Shown here: positions 1 through 5,234 of the stretch, piece by piece
Layout of the letters: every line of letters starts with the position of its first letter
Position numbering within the stretch: position 1 is the stretch's first letter
NCBI GenBank assembly: GCA_030916835.1
Contig: JAUPWA010000070.1
Location: 1 to 7,518, forward strand
DNA from: Patescibacteria group bacterium
GTDB lineage: Bacteria > Patescibacteriota > Minisyncoccia > Phycocordibacterales > SBAW01
Reading direction: 5' to 3'
DNA length: 7,518 nt
The notes under the pieces: generated by a model
What the model was told of the DNA's origin: nothing
What the model saw: only the letters and a program-made list of their open reading frames with translations
The model's database searches: none
Made by a program: the position numbers and the translations under genes

Positions 1-573
1 GATATTGTTGATGGTGTCTACGCTCCAAATACCACTTGGCCATTTACTACACAAGAAGCATGGTCCAAAAAATCTTTGAGCGAAGGCATAGCGCTTCAGT
101 TTGATCTTATGCTAGCGAAGCCACAAGATCATGTACTATCGTGTATCGAGTTAGGTGGGCGAGAGTTGATCATACACGCTAAAAGTGAAGGTGCTTCTGC
201 GGCGATAGTCCTTTTGCAACAAATGCGAAATGATGTGCTACCTGTTCGTGTTGGAGTAGCGCTGTCTTCTACAGCAACAACGGAAGACCTCAAACCGTTT
301 GATGGTATGTTCGACTTTGCGCAGGTGATGGGTATTGAACATATAGGGTTTCAAGGTCACTTGTTTGATAAGCGAGCCGTTGATCTTGTAACCGCTATCC
401 GTGCGCAGTATCCCACGCTCACCATCCAGGTAGACGGTGGCGTGGCGCTTGGTAATGTGCTCAAGCTCGCGCGGGCAGGCGCAAATAGGCTCGTAGCCGG
501 CTCGGCAATTTTTTCTGCATCTAATCCACAGCAGGCATACGCAGAACTCCACATCGAGGCTAATAGGGAGTAA
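1..573 (+). CDS. rpe: Ribulose-phosphate 3-epimerase-like protein (5'-truncated by window edge)
   Basis: The reading frame is open from base 1 to the TAA at 571-573 (190 residues), so the start lies upstream; a full epimerase is about 220 residues. The family is a TIM barrel that interconverts ribulose-5-phosphate and xylulose-5-phosphate in the cytoplasm. Window residues 1-10 (DIVDGVYAPN) match the family's D-V-M-D-G-x-F-V-P-N segment, with residue D1 at the metal-binding/catalytic Asp position. H59 (IIHAKSEG), D145 in VDGG and the phosphate-binding end (AGSAIF) are also family-like. Two positions are unusual: the metal-binding His of the H-x-M-V-x-K-P segment is Asp (D35, DLMLAKP), and the usual N-P-G-F-G-G-Q loop reads G-I-E-H-I-G-F-Q-G-H (111-120). 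It lies 20 bp upstream of transketolase, which uses the same sugar phosphates. Family membership is firm; epimerase activity is inferred and less certain because of these changes. Confidence 0.8.
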   Translation, partial: DIVDGVYAPNTTWPFTTQEAWSKKSLSEGIALQFDLMLAKPQDHVLSCIELGGRELIIHAKSEGASAAIVLLQQMRNDVLPVRVGVALSSTATTEDLKPFDGMFDFAQVMGIEHIGFQGHLFDKRAVDLVTAIRAQYPTLTIQVDGGVALGNVLKLARAGANRLVAGSAIFSASNPQQAYAELHIEANRE

Positions 574-581
574 ACGCACGG

Positions 582-587
582 TATACT
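582..587 (+). promoter_or_regulatory. -10 hexamer TATACT for the transketolase operon
   Basis: TATACT differs from the TATAAT consensus at one base and ends 6 nt before the ATG at 594. Transcription would start at or next to the start codon, giving a leaderless mRNA. No recognisable -35 element lies at 559-564 and there is no Shine-Dalgarno sequence. Inference from sequence only. Confidence 0.45.
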
Positions 588-593
588 ACAAGT

Positions 594-1448
594 ATGTTGA
601 GCGATGCGCGCGTGCGCGAGTTAGAGGCGTGGGCTGTTAAGGTGCGCGAGACGATCGTTGAGATGCTCGCTGCCGCAAAGAGTGGGCATACCGCAGGGCC
701 GCTCGGTATGGCAGATATATTTACCGCGCTCTATTTTTATATTTTGAAGCATGATCAAAAAAACCCTGAGTGGGCACTGCGGGATCGACTAGTGCTTTCT
801 AATGGTCACATCGTACCAGTGCGCTATGCCGCCATGGCGCATGCGGGGTATTTCCCTGTGGAGGAGTGTCTCACGTTGCGTAAATTTGGCTCACGACTTC
901 AGGGGCATCCTGAGCGCTTGCGTCTTCCTGGGCTTGAAACAACTTCAGGGCCACTGGGCTCGGGGCTCGGGCAGGCAGCAGGCATGGCTCTTGCGCTGCG
1001 TATGGATGGTAAGAAAAATCGCGTGTATTGCTGCTTGTCAGATGGTGAGCATGATGCAGGCAATATGTGGGAGTCAGCGATGTTTGCAGGCAATAGCAAG
1101 CTCGGTAACCTTACGGCGATAGTTGATAGAAATAATATTCAGATTGACGGTACGACCGAAGTGGTAATGCCGCTGGAGCCACTGCGTGCAAAATGGGAAG
1201 CGTTCAACTGGCACGTACTTGAGGTAGATGGGCACAATATGCGTGCCATTATTGATGCGGCAGAAGAGGCTAGGGCAATACCTGAAAAGCCAACGGTTAT
1301 CATTGCGCACACTATCCCCGGCAAAGGAGTTAAACATATTGAGTACGACTTCCGCTGGCACGGCAAGCCACCGACCCCAGAGGAAGCAGCCTCATTTTTG
1401 AGGGAGCTACGCACACTTACCGGAACCATCACCAGCGAACACCAATGA
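594..1448 (+). CDS. Transketolase, N-terminal (TPP-binding) subunit
   Basis: This 284-residue protein is the N-terminal half of transketolase, which uses thiamine diphosphate to move two-carbon units between sugar phosphates in the non-oxidative pentose phosphate pathway. Active-site histidines expected for the family are present: H32 (SGHTAGPLG), H72 (SNGHIVP) and the GHPE histidine before the GPLGSGLG glycine loop. The diphosphate/Mg site is S149-D150-G151-E152 followed by G-N (156-157) and ends at VDRNNIQIDG (177-186), a standard TPP fold signature in which the usual first Gly of GDGE is Ser. The C-terminus has the typical HGKPPTPEE segment. ATG 594 fits the family N-terminus. Its TGA stop overlaps the start of the C-terminal subunit gene (ATGA), so the two halves are probably translationally coupled. 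Together they give 613 residues, close to a single-chain transketolase. Confidence 0.93.
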   Translation: MLSDARVRELEAWAVKVRETIVEMLAAAKSGHTAGPLGMADIFTALYFYILKHDQKNPEWALRDRLVLSNGHIVPVRYAAMAHAGYFPVEECLTLRKFGSRLQGHPERLRLPGLETTSGPLGSGLGQAAGMALALRMDGKKNRVYCCLSDGEHDAGNMWESAMFAGNSKLGNLTAIVDRNNIQIDGTTEVVMPLEPLRAKWEAFNWHVLEVDGHNMRAIIDAAEEARAIPEKPTVIIAHTIPGKGVKHIEYDFRWHGKPPTPEEAASFLRELRTLTGTITSEHQ

Positions 1449-2434
1449 TATACCAAGCAGCACATCTACGGGAGGACCTCTTTGGTAGACCCGAGCAAAA
1501 ACCAACGCGGGATGGTTTTGGTGGTGCACTCATGGAGCTTGCAGAGAAGCACAAAGAGGTGGTGGTCGTGTGCGCCGACTTAAGCGAATCGACCCGTGTG
1601 TTGGAGTTTAAAGAAAAATATCCAGATCGTTTTGTAGAGGTTGGGGTGGCTGAGCAAAATTTAGCGACTATTGCATCAGGGCTCGCTGCGTGCGGTAAAA
1701 TCCCTTTCATTACCTCATACGCAACCTTTTCGCCGGGCCGCAATAATGAGCAGATTCGGACCACTATTTCGCTCAATAATGTTCCTGTAAAAATTGGCGG
1801 TATGCACGCAGGTGTATCGGTGGGCCCCGACGGTGCTACTCACCAGGCGCTCGAAGACATAGCCCTCATGCGCGTGCAACCCAACATGACCGTTGTGTCT
1901 CCTTGTGATGCTGAAGAGGCCCACAAAGCAACACTCGCAGCAGCCGCGCACAAAGGCCCTGTGTATCTGCGCTTTACGCGTGAGAAAACACCTCTCATGA
2001 CCACTGCACAAACTCCCTTTGTGCTCGGGCGGGTGCAAATCATGTGGCTACCTGAAAAGCCTCGTGTGGCAGTGTTTGCAACGGGGCCGCTGCTCTATAA
2101 CGCCCTGCGTGCAGCACAAGAGCTCGATGAGGAGATACCCGCCTCTGTTGTGAATGTGCACACGATCAAACCGCTTGATAGAAAAGCAGTGGTCGAGGCA
2201 GCTAAAAGCGCAGGCGCTGTTGTGGTTGTAGAAGAGCACCAGGTCGCCGGTGGCTTAGGGAGCGCCATAGCTGAAGTGCTCGCAGAGGAGTGGCCGGTAC
2301 CTATGCAATTTGTAGGAGTGCGCGACCAATTTGGCCAGTCGGGTGAGCCTAAGGAGCTTATCGAGCACTACGGTCTTGGTGTTAGTCACATCAAAGCAGC
2401 CATTCGTACAGTGCATGCACGTGCTCATATTTAA
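1445..2434 (+). CDS. Transketolase, C-terminal subunit (pyrimidine-binding and C-terminal domains)
   Basis: This 329-residue protein supplies the second half of the split transketolase and must pair with the product of the preceding gene. The pyrimidine-binding domain covers roughly residues 20-180 and contains VGVAEQNL with the catalytic Glu at E70 (it contacts the TPP aminopyrimidine), SYATFSPGRNNEQIR, and GPDGATHQALEDIALMR. The domain ends at LRFTREKTPL. The transketolase C-terminal domain follows at about 200-329 (VAVFATGPLLYNAL, VVVVEEHQVAGGLGSAIAEVL). Split transketolases are known from archaea and many bacteria including CPR lineages. There is no Shine-Dalgarno sequence before ATG 1445; translation most likely relies on termination-reinitiation at the ATGA overlap. 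A 1-deoxyxylulose-5-phosphate synthase is unlikely because of the split and the transketolase-type neighbours. Confidence 0.92.
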   Translation: MIYQAAHLREDLFGRPEQKPTRDGFGGALMELAEKHKEVVVVCADLSESTRVLEFKEKYPDRFVEVGVAEQNLATIASGLAACGKIPFITSYATFSPGRNNEQIRTTISLNNVPVKIGGMHAGVSVGPDGATHQALEDIALMRVQPNMTVVSPCDAEEAHKATLAAAAHKGPVYLRFTREKTPLMTTAQTPFVLGRVQIMWLPEKPRVAVFATGPLLYNALRAAQELDEEIPASVVNVHTIKPLDRKAVVEAAKSAGAVVVVEEHQVAGGLGSAIAEVLAEEWPVPMQFVGVRDQFGQSGEPKELIEHYGLGVSHIKAAIRTVHARAHI

Positions 2435-2436
2435 AT

Positions 2437-2625
2437 ATGTTTGTAAGTGATAGCAGGCAAGTCTCTATAGTGCACCAAAACATCAACTCATTGGTTGCGT
2501 TGGTGTTTGTTGCGTCGTTTGCTGGGGGAGTCGCATTGATTATTTGGCACGCATGCATAGGGAATAACCCTATTGCTGACTTTTTAGTACAGACAAGTAT
2601 TACGCGCCAAGCGCTCCAATACTAA
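2437..2625 (+). CDS. Possible 62-residue single-pass membrane protein, unknown function
   Basis: An ATG begins 2 nt after the transketolase stop, so coupling to that operon is possible. The translation has a polar N-terminus (residues 1-17), one strongly hydrophobic stretch at about 18-37 (Leu/Val/Ala/Phe/Ile rich, ending at a Trp) and a short polar tail containing one Cys (C40). I recognise no family. Its last four bases overlap the 3' end of the convergent kinase gene. Against it being a gene: it is short, has no Shine-Dalgarno sequence, and a weak hairpin plus T-run lies inside it at 2557-2585. It may be only the 3' untranslated tail of the operon. Confidence 0.4.
   Translation: MFVSDSRQVSIVHQNINSLVALVFVASFAGGVALIIWHACIGNNPIADFLVQTSITRQALQY
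2557..2585 (+). terminator. Weak terminator-like hairpin after the transketolase genes
   Basis: ATAGGG (2557-2562), a 5-nt loop and CCCTAT (2568-2573) form a 6-bp stem; a run of five T (2581-2585) follows after a 7-nt gap. The stem is short and half A-T, and the T-run is not directly adjacent, so termination would be inefficient. It lies inside the possible 62-codon ORF, so the two readings compete. Confidence 0.25.
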
Positions 2626-3617
2626 AGCTCGCGCAGTGCATACTCAGTTGGTCGTTTTGCGAGATAGTCTTCAAGTTTTTCTCGAGAAAGAAGACCCTCC
2701 TGAGCACCCACCTTCATCACCACTGACATCGAGTTGATAGGCCCCCATAGGAGAGCTTCTTCAAACGATTTACCAAGAGCGAGTGCTGCAGTAACGCTCG
2801 AGGCAAAGGCGTCACCGGCACCAGTGCGTTCAAATGGCTCAGGTTGGTCAGGGTACATGGGGATGTGGTAGTACTTTCCTTCGGCACTTTTAGCGTATGC
2901 TCCGCGACGGTCATCGGTGATGATAACTTGCTTGGGGCCAAGTGCCATGAGTTTATCAAGCAGCATTTTTTTGTCGTCGGTTGGCTCAATACCTAAAATA
3001 CGCTCGGCCTCTTCCTTATTAACAACAAATAGATCGGTGCGCGCATAAATACCCTTTAGTTTTTCTACACCAAGTTTCATTTGAAAGGTACCCGGCTGGA
3101 AGGCGAGTTTTGTTGCAGGGAAGCGCTCGATCCATGCTATGAGTTGCTCGTGGTACGGCGTAGAATTTGCAGCAAGCGAGGAAAGATATATCCACTTGGG
3201 ACCCTCAGCAAGTTCGGGCACGGCGTAGGCAAACTCCTCGTGTTTTACCAGAATCGTGCGCTCGGTCTCATACCATAGTACATAGTGGTGGTTGGTTTTT
3301 TTGCCCGCCTCGGTCGCCATGAGCGATGTGTCAACGTGCTCTTGTGTTAGTTTTTCTAAACACTTTTTGCCGGGTTCATCATCGCCAATATAGGCACGCA
3401 GTGAAGCGCTGAGCCCCAGGCGCGCGGCTGAAACAGCCGCGTTGGCGGAATTACCCACCGCATACATGGGCACATCGTACTCGTAGGGGATTTTGTCACC
3501 CCAGCGCATACAGATCTCGCAGTCTTCGTTGTTAAGTTTGCAGTGTACGGATGCTTCGTGCAGACGGATAAACGGTTCGGTCACAATGTCGCCAATGGCG
3601 AGAAAATCTATACTCAT
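2622..3617 (-). CDS. PfkB-family carbohydrate/nucleoside kinase
   Basis: This 331-residue protein has the ribokinase/PfkB fold, which phosphorylates a sugar or nucleoside hydroxyl with ATP. The N-terminal family signature is VGNSANAAVSAARLG (55-69), followed by AYIGDDEPG. The C-terminal signature is E-R-T-G-A-G-D-A-F (263-271), with the anion hole GAG and the catalytic base D269; the usual D/N-x-T-G-A-G-D start is E-R-T here. An insert before the first signature carries C26, C33 and C36 (C-x6-C-x2-C) followed by GDKIPYE, which ordinary ribokinases lack. The substrate cannot be read from sequence: fructose-6-phosphate, ribose, a nucleoside or another sugar are all possible. It is divergent from fructose-bisphosphate aldolase across 27 bp, which makes a sugar-phosphate role attractive but unproven. 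ATG 3617 is placed 7 nt after a -10-like hexamer. It converges on the preceding plus-strand genes with a 4-bp overlap. Confidence 0.88.
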   Translation of the reverse strand: MSIDFLAIGDIVTEPFIRLHEASVHCKLNNEDCEICMRWGDKIPYEYDVPMYAVGNSANAAVSAARLGLSASLRAYIGDDEPGKKCLEKLTQEHVDTSLMATEAGKKTNHHYVLWYETERTILVKHEEFAYAVPELAEGPKWIYLSSLAANSTPYHEQLIAWIERFPATKLAFQPGTFQMKLGVEKLKGIYARTDLFVVNKEEAERILGIEPTDDKKMLLDKLMALGPKQVIITDDRRGAYAKSAEGKYYHIPMYPDQPEPFERTGAGDAFASSVTAALALGKSFEEALLWGPINSMSVVMKVGAQEGLLSREKLEDYLAKRPTEYALREL

Positions 3618-3623
3618 AATTTG

Positions 3624-3635
3624 TAGTATATACTA
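3624..3635. promoter_or_regulatory. Perfect 12-bp palindrome carrying overlapping divergent -10 hexamers
   Basis: TAGTATATACTA is its own reverse complement. It contains TATACT on the plus strand (3629-3634) and TATACT on the minus strand (3630 down to 3625), each one mismatch from TATAAT. The distance to the aldolase ATG (3645) is 10 nt and to the kinase ATG (3617) 7 nt, so both transcripts would have almost no leader. Because the two -10s overlap, polymerase could occupy only one direction at a time. It could also be a repressor operator; the sequence cannot tell. No clear -35 is seen on either side. Confidence 0.5.
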
Positions 3636-3644
3636 AGCGGAACT

Positions 3645-4514
3645 ATGCAAACACTAGCTGAGGTTATTGCAGATTATAAGAAGGCAGGGAAGGCGCTCGG
3701 ACATTTTAATATTTCAGATTCAAATCAGCTACACGCTATCGCAGCAGCAGCCAAGCAGACAAAGCTGCCGGTCGTGGTAGGACTCTCAGAGGGTGAGCGC
3801 GAATTTTTCCCTCTGCGAGAGGTGCGTGCGCTTATCAATTTGTACCAAAAGGATGGGGTAGCCCTATACCTGAACGCCGACCATACCTACTCGTATGAAA
3901 AGGCGGTTGAAGCAATTGACGCTGGGGTCGACTCCATTGTTGTTGATGGAGCGAAGCTCTCATTTGCACAGAACGTTGAGCTGCTTGAGCGTGTTGCGGT
4001 GTATGCAAAACACAAGCGCCGTTTTTGGGGTGTGCATACGCTTGTAGAGGGTGAGGTGGGCTATATTGGCCAGTCTTCAAGTGTTATGGACAAACTTCCC
4101 GAGGGTGCTGCTATCACTGAGGACATGATGACCACACCAGAGGAATTAAAGAAATTGGTCGAGGAGACGGGGATCGATTTGGCCGCGCCTGCGGTAGGAA
4201 ATATCCACGGCATCATCACCTCTGGGCAGCCAAAACTCTCTATATCCCGCATCAAGGCACTCTCGCAAGCGGTCGCAGCGCCGCTCGTACTGCACGGAGG
4301 CTCTGGCTCGGATGATACAGAGTTTGCTGCGGCCGTTGAAGCAGGGATAAGCATGGTGCACATAAATACCGACATCCGGGTCATCTACCACGATGAGGTC
4401 AAAAAAGCTCTCGAGGAAGGCAAGGAGGTGGCGCCCTATAAATTCTTGGCTCCCGCCATGCAAAAGACGGCCACCTATGTGGCGCAAAAGCTACAGCTGT
4501 TTGCCCGGGCCTAA
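3645..4514 (+). CDS. fba: Class II fructose-bisphosphate aldolase
   Basis: This 289-residue TIM-barrel metalloenzyme cleaves fructose-1,6-bisphosphate to dihydroxyacetone phosphate and glyceraldehyde-3-phosphate, and runs in reverse for hexose synthesis. The class II hallmarks are in order: GHFNISD near the N-terminus (19-25), D79-H80 (NADHT; catalytic Asp plus a zinc-ligand His), the VEGEVGYIG loop, H188 (GNIHG, second zinc ligand), and H217 in LVLHGGSGSDD (third zinc ligand and phosphate loop). The NTDIR segment near the end binds the second phosphate. Length is normal for the family. Tagatose-bisphosphate aldolase has the same fold and cannot be excluded. It supplies triose and hexose phosphates to the transketolase route encoded upstream. 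ATG 3645 has no Shine-Dalgarno sequence; a -10-like hexamer lies just before it. Confidence 0.92.
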   Translation: MQTLAEVIADYKKAGKALGHFNISDSNQLHAIAAAAKQTKLPVVVGLSEGEREFFPLREVRALINLYQKDGVALYLNADHTYSYEKAVEAIDAGVDSIVVDGAKLSFAQNVELLERVAVYAKHKRRFWGVHTLVEGEVGYIGQSSSVMDKLPEGAAITEDMMTTPEELKKLVEETGIDLAAPAVGNIHGIITSGQPKLSISRIKALSQAVAAPLVLHGGSGSDDTEFAAAVEAGISMVHINTDIRVIYHDEVKKALEEGKEVAPYKFLAPAMQKTATYVAQKLQLFARA

Positions 4515-4518
4515 GGGG

Positions 4519-4546
4519 TTGCAAAATCGGTAAAAATCTATATAGT
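4519..4546 (+). promoter_or_regulatory. Promoter for the L25 gene (-35 TTGCAA, -10 TATAGT)
   Basis: TTGCAA (4519-4524) and TATAGT (4541-4546) are separated by 16 bp. The -10 has one mismatch to consensus and ends 8 nt before ATG 4555, predicting a transcript with a leader of 0-2 nt. AGGGA (4547-4551) lies only 3 nt from the ATG, too close for a normal Shine-Dalgarno sequence. No terminator separates it from the aldolase gene, so read-through from upstream is also possible. Confidence 0.55.
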
Positions 4547-4554
4547 AGGGACTC

Positions 4555-5190
4555 ATGGAATTAACGGTAGAAAAGCGAGACAAAACAACTAATGTAAAAG
4601 AGCTGCGTCGCACCGGCAAGGTGCCTGCAGTTGTGTATGGCCGTAGTGAAGAGTCAACCCCTATAACGGTTGACCGAAAGGTGTTCGAAAAGCTTTTTCA
4701 TGAGGCAGGCGAGTCTACCGTTATCACACTCAAGGGCCTTGGTGTGGTAAAAGAAGCACTTATCAACGAGGTGGCTCTCCATCCGGTTTCAGGTGCTCCG
4801 ATGCACGTTGATTTTTATGCTATTGAAAAGGGTCAGACCGTTACCGTGTCTGTGCCGCTTGAATTTGAAGGCGTCTCGCCCGCAGTTAAGGACTTGGGTG
4901 GCGTGCTCGTTAAAGTAATGCACGAGCTTGAGATTGAGTGTGAGCCAAAGGACCTTCCACAGCAAATCGTTGTTGATATTTCGAAGCTCAAAACGTTTGA
5001 TGATCAAATCACGGTTAAAGATCTGTCTCTCCCTGCAAGCGCAAAACTCAGTATTGACCCAGATGAAGTTGTTGCTTTGGTCAACACAATTGCTGATGAA
5101 GTAGAGTCAGCGCCGCTCGACATATCCCAGATAGGCAGCTCAGTTGAGCGTGGCAAGAAGGAAGAAGAAGCAGCAGAGCCAGCAGAGTAA
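4555..5190 (+). CDS. rplY: 50S ribosomal protein L25, long general-stress (CTC/TL5) form
   Basis: This 211-residue protein binds 5S rRNA in the large subunit. The N-terminal L25 domain (about 1-90) shows the family features KELRRTGKVPAVVYG, a TPITVDRKVFEKLF segment and HPVSGAPMHVDFYAI near residue 80-90. The C-terminal TL5/CTC beta domain (about 95-180) contains the typical VPLEFEGVSPAVKDLGGVL and IEVxxxDLPQxIxVDIS-like run. An acidic tail rich in Glu and Ala (about 195-211) ends the protein, common in long-form L25. The gene stands alone: its own promoter precedes it and a strong intrinsic terminator follows 7 bp after the stop. The identification is firm. Confidence 0.95.
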   Translation: MELTVEKRDKTTNVKELRRTGKVPAVVYGRSEESTPITVDRKVFEKLFHEAGESTVITLKGLGVVKEALINEVALHPVSGAPMHVDFYAIEKGQTVTVSVPLEFEGVSPAVKDLGGVLVKVMHELEIECEPKDLPQQIVVDISKLKTFDDQITVKDLSLPASAKLSIDPDEVVALVNTIADEVESAPLDISQIGSSVERGKKEEEAAEPAE

Positions 5191-5196
5191 CACAAG

Positions 5197-5218
5197 ACGC
5201 CCCCAAGGGGGCGTTTTT
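5197..5218 (+). terminator. Rho-independent terminator after the L25 gene
   Basis: ACGCCCCC (5197-5204), AA, GGGGGCGT (5207-5214) form a perfect GC-rich inverted repeat (effectively 7 bp around a CAAG loop), followed directly by T5 (5214-5218). It starts 7 bp after the stop codon. The -10 of the next gene begins 3-5 bp after the T-run. Confidence 0.9.
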
Positions 5219-5222
5219 GGTA

Positions 5223-5228
5223 TAGAAT
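5223..5228 (+). promoter_or_regulatory. -10 hexamer TAGAAT for the lytic transglycosylase gene
   Basis: TAGAAT (one mismatch to TATAAT, inside TATAGAAT at 5221-5228) ends 6 nt before ATG 5235, which would make the start codon the first transcribed triplet. The region where a -35 would lie is inside the L25 terminator stem and matches nothing. AGGGAA touches the ATG and is too close to act as a normal Shine-Dalgarno sequence. Confidence 0.45.
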
Positions 5229-5234
5229 AGGGAA

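Noticed and set aside
76..78. TTG codon as the start of the epimerase-like gene
   Set aside because: The frame is open back to base 1, and residues encoded upstream of 76 carry the conserved D-x-x-D-G-x-x-x-P-N segment, so the true start is before the window.
1449..1602. Read-through of the TGA at 1446-1448 as Gly (UGA-recoded CPR code)
   Set aside because: The frame beyond TGA has no transketolase similarity, and the next gene starts at that point in another frame.
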